64,000 bases of DNA from Pseudomonas sp. R-28-1W-6. GTDB lineage: Bacteria; Pseudomonadota; Gammaproteobacteria; Pseudomonadales; Pseudomonadaceae. Shown here in pieces: positions 1-8,614 of this stretch (within the stretch, counting starts at the first letter, position 1; each line of letters begins with the position of its first letter). Where the stretch lies: NCBI RefSeq assembly GCF_009799925.1, contig NZ_WELK01000016.1, positions 1 to 64,000 of the forward strand, in the 5' to 3' direction. A program made the position numbers and the translations under genes. The notes beneath the pieces are model-generated. The model worked only from the letters and a program-made list of their open reading frames with translations, was not told the DNA's origin and searched no databases.

Positions 1-54
<54 letters not shown>

Positions 55-73
55 GTCGCGTTGGACGGGGCGC

Positions 74-102
74 ATATTAGGGGCGAGGGCCTGGGCTGTC
101 AA
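74..102 (-). promoter_or_regulatory. sigma-70 promoter of tRNA-Ala
   Basis: On the minus strand TTGACA (97-102) is followed by a 17-bp spacer and TAATAT (74-79), close to a perfect sigma-70 promoter. The stretch between the -10 and the tRNA is very GC-rich, as expected of a discriminator of a stringently controlled stable-RNA promoter (inference). It allows the tRNA to be transcribed independently of gltX. Confidence 0.8.
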
Positions 103-167
103 CACTATTTTTCATTCGACCCTAATCTTTTTTGCCGAAAGAACAACCACTTACCCTCACCCACCGC

Positions 168-1649
168 TCAGCGGAAAGATTCCAGCAGCTTCTTCCACTC
201 CTTGCTTTCGCCGTTGCTGACGCCGCCCAGCAGCTCGATGGCCTGGCGCAGACGGAAGCGCGACAGGTCGGCGCCGAGGATTTCCATGGCGTCCAGCACC
301 GACACCGAACTGGCCTTGCCGGTGATGGCCGGGAAGATCAGCGGCATCAGGTCGCGCAGCTTGAGGCCGAGGCCCGCGCAGACGAACTGGATGCTCTCGG
401 TGATCTTCTCCTTGTCCCACTGGCGCAGCGCTTCCAGCTCCCACAGCAGCAGCTGCAGGGCCTGACGCACCTGGTCCGGCGCGAGCTTCTTGTGCGCCAG
501 CAGCCCAGCATCCAGCTGCACGCCGCCGCTGAAGAAGAAGCTGGCCAGCGGCGCGATGTCGCTGAAGGTCTCGACCCGCTGCTGCACATGGGGGGCGATC
601 TGCATCAGGTACTGGGAATTGAACGCCCAGTCCTGCACGCGCCGGGCAAACTGCTCGACCGGCAGCTCGCGCAGCCACTGGCCGTTGAGCCAGGACAGCT
701 TCTCCACGTCGAAGATCGGCCCGCCGAGGGACACACGCGACAGGTCGAAGTGCTCAATCATCTCGGCCAGGGAGAACTTCTCGCGCTCGTCCGGCATCGA
801 CCAGCCCATGCGCCCCAGGTAGTTGAGCAGCGCCTCGGGCATGAAGCCCATGCGCTCGTAGAAGGTGATGCAGGTGGGGTTCTTGCGTTTGGACAGCTTG
901 CTCTTGTCCGGATTGCGCAGCAGCGGCATGTAGCACAGCTTGGGCTGCTCCCAGCCGAAGTACTCGTACAGCTTGATCAGCTTGGGCGCCGACGGCAGCC
1001 ACTCCTCGCCACGCAGGACGTGGCTGATCTCCATCAGGTGGTCGTCGACCACGTTGGCCAGGAAGTAGGTGGGCAGGCCGTCGGCCTTCATCAGCACCTG
1101 CATGTCCATGCGATCCCAGGGGATCTCCACGTCGCCACGCAGCATGTCCGGCACCACGCAGACGCCCTCGCTCGGCACCTTCATGCGTACCACGTGGGAT
1201 TCGCCGGCAGCGATGCGCTGCTGCGCCACGTCCGCGGCGAGGTGCATGCAGTGACCGTCGTAGCGCGGGGTTTCCTTCTTCGCCATCTGCTCGGCGCGCA
1301 CCTGATCCAGGCGCTCGGCGGAGCAGAAGCAGGGGAACGCATGGCCCTTCTCGACCAGCTCGTCCGAGTATTTCTTGTAGATCGCGCCGCGCTCGCTCTG
1401 CCGATACGGGCCGTGCGGGCCGCCGACGTCCGGACCCTCATTCCACTCGATGCCCAGCCAGCGCAGGGCGTCGAAGATCTGCTGCTCGGACTCGCGAGTC
1501 GAACGCAGCTGATCGGTGTCCTCGATGCGCAGGATGAACTCGCCGCCGTGCTGACGGGCGAAACACAGGTTGAACAGGGCGATATAGGCGGTACCGACGT
1601 GCGGGTCACCGGTGGGCGACGGCGCAATGCGAGTGCGGACTTTGGTCAT
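168..1649 (-). CDS. gltX: glutamyl-tRNA synthetase
   Basis: Charges tRNA-Glu with glutamate in the cytoplasm. The 493-residue protein has the usual class I length. The HIGH-type motif is HVGT at residues 17-20, inside APSPTGDPHVGT, and the KMSKS-type motif is KLSKR at 251-255. The C-terminal third is the helical anticodon-binding region. The ATG at 1649 is the first in frame and places the catalytic motif at its normal distance from the N-terminus. It is followed by a tRNA-Ala gene with its own promoter, an arrangement common in Pseudomonas. Confidence 0.97.
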   Translation of the reverse strand: MTKVRTRIAPSPTGDPHVGTAYIALFNLCFARQHGGEFILRIEDTDQLRSTRESEQQIFDALRWLGIEWNEGPDVGGPHGPYRQSERGAIYKKYSDELVEKGHAFPCFCSAERLDQVRAEQMAKKETPRYDGHCMHLAADVAQQRIAAGESHVVRMKVPSEGVCVVPDMLRGDVEIPWDRMDMQVLMKADGLPTYFLANVVDDHLMEISHVLRGEEWLPSAPKLIKLYEYFGWEQPKLCYMPLLRNPDKSKLSKRKNPTCITFYERMGFMPEALLNYLGRMGWSMPDEREKFSLAEMIEHFDLSRVSLGGPIFDVEKLSWLNGQWLRELPVEQFARRVQDWAFNSQYLMQIAPHVQQRVETFSDIAPLASFFFSGGVQLDAGLLAHKKLAPDQVRQALQLLLWELEALRQWDKEKITESIQFVCAGLGLKLRDLMPLIFPAITGKASSVSVLDAMEILGADLSRFRLRQAIELLGGVSNGESKEWKKLLESFR

Positions 1650-1690
1650 GGCGGGTCTCGGAACAATGAAGCGAAACGGATGGGAAGAAC

Positions 1691-2605
1691 TCAGGGGCGC
1701 GATGTTAACAGGCCCGCCCCTGGCGGCTCCAGCAGACTGCTGCGCGGCAGGCTGGCCATGAGGAAGTCGAGGAAGGTCTTGACCTTCATCGCCTGGAAAC
1801 GCCGCGAGGGATAGACCGCATACAGCTCGCCAACCGGCAGCCGGGCATCGGGCAGCAACGCCACCAGGCGACCGTTTTGCACGGCTTCTTCGGTAATCAT
1901 CAGCGGCAGTGTGGCAATCCCGGCACCCGCCAGGGCCGCCTCGCGGGCCAGGGTGATGTTGTTGCAGGACAGCACGCGCTGGCAGGCAATGTGCTCACCG
2001 AGCAGCGGCCAGTAGCGTGGCGAGTCCTGCGGCAGGATGATCGCCCGGTGACCTGCCAGATCCTCGATGCACTGCGGCATTCCCTGCAATTCCAGGTACT
2101 CCGGGCTGGCGTACAGATGCCGCCTGGTCTCAAACAGCTTGCGCGCAATCAGGGTGGAGTCATGGGGCTGGCCGACCTGGATGGTGATATCCACCCCCTC
2201 CTCCACCGGGTCGACATCGCGCGAGGTCAGCTCCACCTCGGCACTGATCTGCGGATACTGGCGCATGAAGCGCCCCAATACGCTACCCAGGAACAACTGG
2301 CCGAACTCGATGGGCGCGGTGATCCGCAGCAGCCCGGACGGTTCCTGCTGCAGCTGCATCACCGCCTGCTCGGCCTCCGCAAAGTCGAGCATGATCTGCC
2401 GGCAACGCTCGTAGTAGGCCTGCCCCACTTCAGTCAGGCGCAGCTTGCGCGTGGTGCGATTGAGCAGGCGCACACCGAGGCGCTCTTCGAGCAGGGCGAT
2501 GCGCCGGCTGACCGTGGACTTCTGCATGCCCAGGCTCTGCGCCGCCTGGGTGAAGCTGTGGCATTCCACCACGCGGGTGAAGATCAAGGCATCATCGAGG
2601 CCCAT
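1691..2605 (-). CDS. LysR-family transcriptional regulator
   Basis: A 304-residue LysR regulator of normal length. Residues 1-60 form the winged helix-turn-helix (FTQAAQSLGMQKSTVSRRIALLEERLG), and the rest is a two-lobe effector-binding domain. The N-terminal type resembles the AaeR/CrgA-like group, whose members often control efflux or small aromatic compounds. It is divergent from the HlyD/MFS operon starting at 2711, with about 105 bp between, so regulation of that efflux pair is the obvious inference. The effector is unknown. Confidence 0.9.
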   Translation of the reverse strand: MGLDDALIFTRVVECHSFTQAAQSLGMQKSTVSRRIALLEERLGVRLLNRTTRKLRLTEVGQAYYERCRQIMLDFAEAEQAVMQLQQEPSGLLRITAPIEFGQLFLGSVLGRFMRQYPQISAEVELTSRDVDPVEEGVDITIQVGQPHDSTLIARKLFETRRHLYASPEYLELQGMPQCIEDLAGHRAIILPQDSPRYWPLLGEHIACQRVLSCNNITLAREAALAGAGIATLPLMITEEAVQNGRLVALLPDARLPVGELYAVYPSRRFQAMKVKTFLDFLMASLPRSSLLEPPGAGLLTSRP

Positions 2606-2649
2606 TATTGTTCCCTATAAGCAACAAAGCATGCCGATTCTAGCGGCTA

Positions 2650-2672
2650 TAACACTGAGGGCAACACTGTTA
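2650..2672. promoter_or_regulatory. possible LysR operator in the divergent region
   Basis: TAACA (2650-2654) and TGTTA (2668-2672) form a dyad 13 bp apart, and AACACTG is directly repeated at 2651 and 2663. LysR proteins usually bind interrupted dyads containing T-N11-A in such divergent promoters. Position and symmetry fit, but this is a prediction. Confidence 0.35.
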
Positions 2673-2710
2673 GATTTGCTTACACTTACGCCAGCCGTTT
2701 GAGCCCCGCC

Positions 2711-3760
2711 ATGCCCGCAAAACTGCAACGCCGCCTGTCCGTGTTCCTCGCCCTCGTCGCCCTGATCGCCCTGGCCCTGCTCGGCCACTGGCTGCTGGTC
2801 GGACGCTTCCACGAGAGCACCGACAACGCCTATGTGCAGGGCGAGATCACCCGCGTGTCCAGCCAGCTCGGCGCGCGCATCGAGCAGGTACTGGTGCAGG
2901 ACAACCAGCACGTGGAACAGGGTCAGCTGCTGGCCACCCTGGAAAGCGCCGACTTCCAGCTGGCCCTCGACCGCGCCCGCGCCGCCCTGGCCACCCGCGA
3001 GGCCGAGCTGGCCCAGGCGCAAAGCCGCCTAACCCAGCAGGCCAGCCTGATCGCCGCCAGCCGCGCCGATGTCGGCGCCAGCCAGGCCACTTTGAGCCGC
3101 ACGCAGATCGACCTGTCGCGCGCCCAGACCCTGCGCAAGCCCGGCTATGTCTCCGAGGAGCGGGTCACCACCCTGGCCGCCGACAGCCGCGTCGCCCTGT
3201 CCCAGGTCGCCAAGGCCGAGGCGGACCTGAGCGCCCAGCGCCAGCAGGTCGACGCCCTGAGCGCCGAGGTCAAGCGCCTCGAGGCGCAGATCGCCAACGC
3301 CCGTGCCGACATCGCCCAGGCCGAGCTGAACCTGGCCCGCACGCAGATCCACGCCCCCATCGGCGGCATCGTCGGCCAGCGCTCGGCGCGCAACGGCCAG
3401 GTGGTGCAGGCCGGCGCCTACCTGCTGTCGATCGTGCCGAACGACGACATCTGGGTGCAGGCCAACTTCAAGGAAACCCAGATCGGCCGCATGCAGCCCG
3501 GGCAAACAGCCGAACTGACCTTCGACGCCTACCCCGACACGCCGATCGAAGCCCGCATCGACAGCCTGTTCGCCGCCTCCGGCGCGCAGTTCAGCCTGCT
3601 GCCGCCGGACAACGCCACCGGCAACTTCACCAAGGTGGTGCAGCGCATCCCGGTGAAGCTGACCTTTGCTGCGGACAACCCGCTGCAGGGCAAGATCCGT
3701 CCGGGCATGTCGGTCGAGGTCAAGGTCGACATCCGCGGCGACCAACGCCATGGCGGCTGA
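2711..3760 (+). CDS. HlyD/EmrA-type membrane fusion protein
   Basis: Periplasmic adaptor of a drug-efflux system. The 349-residue protein has a single N-terminal membrane segment (about residues 9-31), a first half-lipoyl/barrel motif (TDNAYVQGEITRVSSQ), a long Ala/Gln-rich coiled coil (about 85-200), then the second lipoyl half (QIHAPIGGIVGQR) and a beta-barrel domain. The ATG at 2711 is preferred over an upstream TTG because it puts the membrane segment directly after a short basic N-terminus. The 3' end overlaps the start of the MFS gene, as in emrAB operons. No outer-membrane channel gene is nearby. Confidence 0.92.
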   Translation: MPAKLQRRLSVFLALVALIALALLGHWLLVGRFHESTDNAYVQGEITRVSSQLGARIEQVLVQDNQHVEQGQLLATLESADFQLALDRARAALATREAELAQAQSRLTQQASLIAASRADVGASQATLSRTQIDLSRAQTLRKPGYVSEERVTTLAADSRVALSQVAKAEADLSAQRQQVDALSAEVKRLEAQIANARADIAQAELNLARTQIHAPIGGIVGQRSARNGQVVQAGAYLLSIVPNDDIWVQANFKETQIGRMQPGQTAELTFDAYPDTPIEARIDSLFAASGAQFSLLPPDNATGNFTKVVQRIPVKLTFAADNPLQGKIRPGMSVEVKVDIRGDQRHGG

Positions 3761-5300
3761 TGAACTGATCCGCCCCGTCGGCGAACCCAGCCGGCGCGAC
3801 TGGATTGCGGTGATGAGCGCCATGCTTGGCGCCTTCATGGCGGTGCTGGACATCCAGATCACCAACTCCTCGCTGAAGGACATCCAGGGCGCGTTGTCGG
3901 CCACCCTGGAGGAAGGCTCGTGGATTTCCACCTCCTACCTCGTCGCGGAGATCATCATGATCCCGCTCACCGCCTGGCTGGTGCAGCTGCTCTCGGCGCG
4001 GCGCCTGGCGGTGTGGGTGTCGCTGGGCTTTCTCGCCTCATCCCTGCTCTGCTCGATGGCCTGGAACCTGGAGAGCATGATCGTATTCCGCGCCCTGCAG
4101 GGCTTCACCGGCGGCGCACTGATCCCGCTGGCCTTCACCCTGACCCTGATCAAGCTGCCGGAACACCACCGTGCCAAGGGCATGGCGCTGTTCGCCATCA
4201 CCGCCACCTTCGCCCCGTCCATCGGCCCTACCCTGGGCGGCTGGCTGACCGAGAACTGGGGCTGGGAATACATCTTCTACATCAACGTGCCGCCGGGCCT
4301 GCTGATGATCGCCGGGCTGCTGTACGGCCTGGAGAAGAAGGCACCACATTGGCAACTGCTGAAAAGCACCGACTACGGCGGCATCCTCACCCTGGGCCTG
4401 GGCCTGGGCTGCCTGCAGGTGTTCCTCGAGGAAGGCCACCGCAAGGACTGGCTGGAATCCAGCCTGATCGTCGGCCTCGGCTCGGTCGCGCTGATCAGTC
4501 TGTGCCTGTTCGTGATCCTGCAGTTTTCCCGCGACAACCCGCTGATCAACCTGCGCATCCTGCGCGAGCGCAACTTCGGCCTGACCAGCATCGCCAGCCT
4601 GGGCATGGGCCTGGGCCTGTACGGCTCGATCTACCTGCTGCCGCTGTACCTGGCGCAGATCCAGAACTACAGCGCCCTGCAGATCGGCGAAGTGATCATG
4701 TGGATGGGCCTGCCGCAGCTGTTCATCATCCCGCTGGTGCCGCTGCTGATGAAGGTGGTTCCGCCCAAGCTGCTGTGCGCCCTGGGTTTCGGCCTGTTCG
4801 GCTTCTCCAGCTTCGCCTCCGGGGTGCTCAACCCGGACTTCGCCGGCGAACAGTTCAACCACATCCAGATCATCCGCGCCCTCGGCCAGCCGATGATCAT
4901 GGTCACCGTCTCGCTGATCGCCACCGCCTACATCCAGGCCCAGGACGCCGGTTCCGCCTCCAGCCTGTTCAACATCCTGCGCAACCTCGGCGGCGCCATC
5001 GGCATCGCCCTGCTCGCCACCCTGCTCGACAGCCGCAGCAAGGCCTACTCCGACTACCTGCGCGAGGCCCTGGTACCGAGCAATCCGCAGGTCAGCGAGC
5101 GCCTGGCCCTGCTCACCGAGAAGCTCGGCAGCGAGCAGGCGGCACTGGGCAAACTGAGCGAAATCGCCCACCAGCAGGCCAGCATCATGGCCTACAATGA
5201 CGCCTTCCATTTCGTCGGCCTGGCGCTGGGCATCAGCATGATCGCCGTGCTCCTGACCCGCGCACTGCCACCGGGCACCACCGGCGGCGCTGCCCACTGA
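3750..5300 (+). CDS. DHA2-family (EmrB-type) MFS drug exporter
   Basis: Inner-membrane proton-driven exporter working with the preceding fusion protein. It has 516 residues and about 14 predicted membrane segments. The N-terminus MSAMLGAFMAVLDIQITNSSL is typical of EmrB, and RALQGFTGGALIPLAFTL and GPTLGGWLTENWGWEYIFYIN are the MFS signature loops. The ATG at 3750 overlaps the upstream gene by 11 bp, which suggests translational coupling. Substrates cannot be read from the sequence; multidrug or fatty-acid-like compounds are usual for the family. Confidence 0.93.
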   Translation: MAADELIRPVGEPSRRDWIAVMSAMLGAFMAVLDIQITNSSLKDIQGALSATLEEGSWISTSYLVAEIIMIPLTAWLVQLLSARRLAVWVSLGFLASSLLCSMAWNLESMIVFRALQGFTGGALIPLAFTLTLIKLPEHHRAKGMALFAITATFAPSIGPTLGGWLTENWGWEYIFYINVPPGLLMIAGLLYGLEKKAPHWQLLKSTDYGGILTLGLGLGCLQVFLEEGHRKDWLESSLIVGLGSVALISLCLFVILQFSRDNPLINLRILRERNFGLTSIASLGMGLGLYGSIYLLPLYLAQIQNYSALQIGEVIMWMGLPQLFIIPLVPLLMKVVPPKLLCALGFGLFGFSSFASGVLNPDFAGEQFNHIQIIRALGQPMIMVTVSLIATAYIQAQDAGSASSLFNILRNLGGAIGIALLATLLDSRSKAYSDYLREALVPSNPQVSERLALLTEKLGSEQAALGKLSEIAHQQASIMAYNDAFHFVGLALGISMIAVLLTRALPPGTTGGAAH

Positions 5301-5349
5301 CAAACCGGCACGCCGCCACGAGCGGCGCGTCGACGCTCAAGGTTCCGCA

Positions 5350-6249
5350 ATGCCCGCTTCCACCACGCGCACCCGCTCCCTGCTGCTGATCGCGGCTTTC
5401 CTGGTCATCTATGTCGGCTGGGGCACCACCTACCTGGCCAACCACTTCCTCCTGCGCGAGCTGCCACCCTTCGTCATCGGCACCCTGCGCTTTCTCTGCG
5501 CCGGCGTGCTGGCCCTGCTCTGGGCGCTGGGGCGTGGCGACACGCAGATGCAGGCGGGCAACTGGGGCAGCGCCCTGATCGGTGGCCTGCTGCTGATCGC
5601 CTTCGGCCAGGGCGCACTGATCTACGCCAACCAGCACCTGCCCACCGGCCTGCTGGCGATGCTCTACACCAGCCTGCCGCTGTGGAGCGTGGCCCTGGAA
5701 TGGCTGCTCGGCGAACGCCCGCCGTTCTGGGCGCTGCTGGGTCTGGCCCTGGCCAGCGGCGGCATTGTGCTGCTGATGGGCAATGGCCTGGGCGCCGAGA
5801 GCGGCGTGCTGCAATGGTTTTCCGGCGGCCTGACGCTGCTCGCCACCCTGCTCTGGGCCATCGGCGCCTGGTGGATGCGCCAGCGTCCACCGTTCCGTTC
5901 CAGCTGGCTGGGGCTGAGCCTGCAGATGCTGATCGGCGCCGCGATTCTCGCCGGCCTGGCCCTGTTCGAAGGCGACTGGCAGGCGCTGCACCTCGACGAA
6001 CTGAGCGGTAGCGGCTGGCTCTGGCTGGCCTATCTGGTGCTGCCGGTCAGCCTGGGCGTGTACCCGGCGTATTTCTGGCTGCTGCGCGAGGTGCGCCCGA
6101 GCCTGGTGTCGACCTTCGCCTTCGTCAACCCGGTGGTGGCGCTGCTGCTCGGTTACCTGATCCTCGGCGAACAGCTCAGCCTCAGCGCCGGCCTGGCCTG
6201 CCTGGCGACCCTGACCGGGGTGTCGCTGATCATCCTGGGTCGGCGCTGA
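5350..6249 (+). CDS. EamA/DMT-superfamily transporter (YedA-like)
   Basis: A 299-residue inner-membrane protein with ten hydrophobic segments arranged as two EamA repeats. The opening IYVGWGTTYLANHFLLRELPP is characteristic of the YedA/RhaT-like branch. Members export amino acids or metabolites, and the substrate here is unknown. It follows the MFS gene by 49 bp on the same strand and may be cotranscribed. Its TGA stop lies inside the terminal repeat of the palindromic element at 6246-6394. Confidence 0.88.
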   Translation: MPASTTRTRSLLLIAAFLVIYVGWGTTYLANHFLLRELPPFVIGTLRFLCAGVLALLWALGRGDTQMQAGNWGSALIGGLLLIAFGQGALIYANQHLPTGLLAMLYTSLPLWSVALEWLLGERPPFWALLGLALASGGIVLLMGNGLGAESGVLQWFSGGLTLLATLLWAIGAWWMRQRPPFRSSWLGLSLQMLIGAAILAGLALFEGDWQALHLDELSGSGWLWLAYLVLPVSLGVYPAYFWLLREVRPSLVSTFAFVNPVVALLLGYLILGEQLSLSAGLACLATLTGVSLIILGRR

Positions 6250-6394
6250 GACCCCGTCTCGGACTCTCTTGATCGTCGACCATGCTGCGTTGAAATTGGG
6301 CTCGGACTGCTCATTTACACCTCGTAAACTCCGCGTCCTCGCCCAATTCCGCCTTGCCTGGCCCTAGCTCAAGAGCCCCGAAACGGGTTCTGAA
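6246..6394. repeat. palindromic dispersed repeat, copy 1
   Basis: A 149-bp non-coding element between the EamA gene and uvrB. The left end CTGAGACCCCGTCTCGG and the reverse complement of the right end CTTCAGAACCCGTTTCGG form imperfect terminal inverted repeats continuing into CTCTTGA. Inside are AATTGGGC/GCCCAATT arms around a 40-nt core (6309-6348), which is identical to 47102-47141 in copy 2. The core holds a small TTTAC...GTAAA dyad. The left end contains the TGA stop of the EamA gene. No transposase is present. Confidence 0.8.
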
Positions 6395-6410
6395 GCACCT
6401 GCACCGCGGA

Positions 6411-8426
6411 TCAAACCTGCAGCAGCCGCTCGCGCAGCTTGTGGATTTCGTCGCGCAGCTGCGCGGCGGCCTCAAACTCCAGGTCGCGGGCCAGCTGGTA
6501 CATCTTCTCCTCCAGCTGGCGAATGCGCTTGCCGATCTCGCTCGGCGAACGCAGCTCGGCTTCGTAGCGCGCGCTTTCCTCGGCGGCCTTGGCCATGCCC
6601 TTGCGCTTGTTGCTGCGCGAACCGGGCACGGTGGCGCCTTCGAGGATGTCCTGGATGTCCTTCTTCACCCCCCGGGGCACGATGCCGTTGGCTTCGTTGA
6701 AGGCGATCTGCTTGTTGCGCCGGCGCTCGGTCTCGCCGATGGCACGCTCCATGGAACCGGTCATGCGATCGGCATAGAGGATCGCCCGACCATTGAGGTT
6801 GCGCGCGGCGCGGCCGATGGTCTGGATCAGCGAGCGCTCGGAGCGCAGGAAGCCTTCCTTGTCCGCATCGAGAATCGCCACCAGCGACACCTCGGGCATG
6901 TCCAGGCCTTCGCGCAGCAGGTTGATCCCCACCAGCACGTCAAACGCCCCGGTGCGCAGGTCGCGGATGATCTCCACCCGCTCCACCGTATCGATGTCCG
7001 AGTGCAGGTAGCGCACCTTGACCCCGTGATCGCCCAGGTAGTCGGTGAGGTCCTCGGCCATGCGCTTGGTCAGGGTGGTGACCAGCACGCGCTCCTCGAC
7101 CGCCACCCGCTTGGTGATTTCCGAGAGCAGGTCGTCGACCTGGGTGCGTGCCGGGCGTACCTCGATCTGTGGGTCGACCAGCCCGGTCGGGCGCACCACC
7201 TGCTCGACCACCCGCCCGGCATGCTCGGCCTCGTAGGGCCCCGGCGTGGCAGAGACGAAGATGGTCTGCGGGCTGGCCGCCTCCCATTCCTCGAAACGCA
7301 TCGGCCGGTTGTCCAGCGCCGAAGGCAGGCGGAAGCCATACTCGACCAGGGTTTCCTTGCGCGAGCGGTCGCCCTTGTACATGGCACCGACCTGCGGCAC
7401 CGACACGTGGGACTCGTCGATCACCAGCAGCGCCTGGTCCGGCAGGTAGTCATACAGGGTCGGCGGCGGCTCGCCTGGGCCGCGCCCGGAGAGGTAGCGC
7501 GAGTAGTTCTCGATGCCGTTGCAGTAGCCCAGTTCGAGGATCATCTCCAGGTCGAAACGGGTGCGCTGCTCCAGACGCTGCGCCTCCACCAGCTTGTTGT
7601 TGGCGCGCAAGTATTCCAGGCGCTCGGCCAGTTCGACCTTGATCTTCTCCACCGCCTCCAGCAGCACCTCGCGCGGGGTGACGTAGTGGCTCTTGGGGTA
7701 GAAGGTGAAGCGCGGCAGCTTGCGGATCACCTCGCCGGTCAGCGGATCGAAGGCCGAGATGCTTTCCACCTCGTCGTCGAACAGCTCTATGCGAATGGCT
7801 TCCAGATCGGATTCGGCCGGGAAGATATCGATCACATCGCCGCGTACGCGGAAGGTGGCGCGGGCGAAGTCCATGTCGTTGCGGGTGTACTGCAGGTCGG
7901 CCAGGCGGCGCAGCAGCGCGCGCTGGTCCAGCTTGTCGCCACGGTCGACGTGCAACACCATCTTCAGGTAGCTCTCGGGGCTACCCAGACCGTAGATGCA
8001 CGACACGGTGGTGACGATGATCGCGTCCGGGCGCTCGAGCAGGGCCTTGGTCGCCGACAGGCGCATCTGCTCGATATGGTCGTTGATCGAGGCATCCTTC
8101 TCGATGAAGGTGTCCGAGGACGGCACATAGGCCTCGGGCTGGTAGTAGTCGTAATAGGAGACGAAATACTCCACCGCGTTGTTCGGGAAGAAGCTCTTGA
8201 ACTCGCCATACAGCTGCGCGGCCAGGGTCTTGTTCGGCGCCAGCACCAGGGTCGGGCGCTGGATCTGGGCGATCACGTTGGCGATGCTGAAGGTCTTGCC
8301 CGAACCGGTCACGCCGAGCAGGGTCTGGTGCGACAGACCGGCCTGCAGCCCCTCGACCAGCTGGCGGATGGCCTCCGGCTGGTCGCCGGCCGGCTTGAAG
8401 CGGGTGACGAGCTGAAAATCCGACAT
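6411..8426 (-). CDS. uvrB: excinuclease ABC subunit B
   Basis: Damage-verifying helicase-like subunit of nucleotide excision repair, acting with UvrA and UvrC. The 671-residue length is normal. Walker A GVTGSGKT is at about 38-45, the beta-hairpin region contains YYDYYQPEAYVP, and helicase motifs include VIDESHVS and QTIGRAARN. The C-terminal UVR motif (LEEKMYQLARDLEFEAAAQLRDEI), which contacts UvrC, is complete. The gene faces the aminotransferase gene divergently, as in P. aeruginosa. Confidence 0.98.
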   Translation of the reverse strand: MSDFQLVTRFKPAGDQPEAIRQLVEGLQAGLSHQTLLGVTGSGKTFSIANVIAQIQRPTLVLAPNKTLAAQLYGEFKSFFPNNAVEYFVSYYDYYQPEAYVPSSDTFIEKDASINDHIEQMRLSATKALLERPDAIIVTTVSCIYGLGSPESYLKMVLHVDRGDKLDQRALLRRLADLQYTRNDMDFARATFRVRGDVIDIFPAESDLEAIRIELFDDEVESISAFDPLTGEVIRKLPRFTFYPKSHYVTPREVLLEAVEKIKVELAERLEYLRANNKLVEAQRLEQRTRFDLEMILELGYCNGIENYSRYLSGRGPGEPPPTLYDYLPDQALLVIDESHVSVPQVGAMYKGDRSRKETLVEYGFRLPSALDNRPMRFEEWEAASPQTIFVSATPGPYEAEHAGRVVEQVVRPTGLVDPQIEVRPARTQVDDLLSEITKRVAVEERVLVTTLTKRMAEDLTDYLGDHGVKVRYLHSDIDTVERVEIIRDLRTGAFDVLVGINLLREGLDMPEVSLVAILDADKEGFLRSERSLIQTIGRAARNLNGRAILYADRMTGSMERAIGETERRRNKQIAFNEANGIVPRGVKKDIQDILEGATVPGSRSNKRKGMAKAAEESARYEAELRSPSEIGKRIRQLEEKMYQLARDLEFEAAAQLRDEIHKLRERLLQV

Positions 8427-8527
8427 CGGCGAACCTCGGCAAACAACTGTGACGCGACGCGATGGCGGGCGTCACAGCTAACGCAATAAAGCATGTGAGC
8501 GATATCGCCCCATGCAACCTTGGCCGC

Positions 8528-8533
8528 TATAAT
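8528..8533 (+). promoter_or_regulatory. -10 element of the aminotransferase promoter
   Basis: A consensus TATAAT lies 80 bp before the ATG at 8615, in the GC-rich uvrB/aminotransferase intergenic region. No good -35 is visible 17 bp upstream, so the promoter may be weak or activator-dependent. Confidence 0.5.
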
Positions 8534-8614
8534 ACCGGCCCGTCCGGGCAACCCCTAGCCTCAGTCGTCGCAGGGTATTGCCACCCCCCTACTTCCTCTC
8601 CGAGCTGCCGCATC

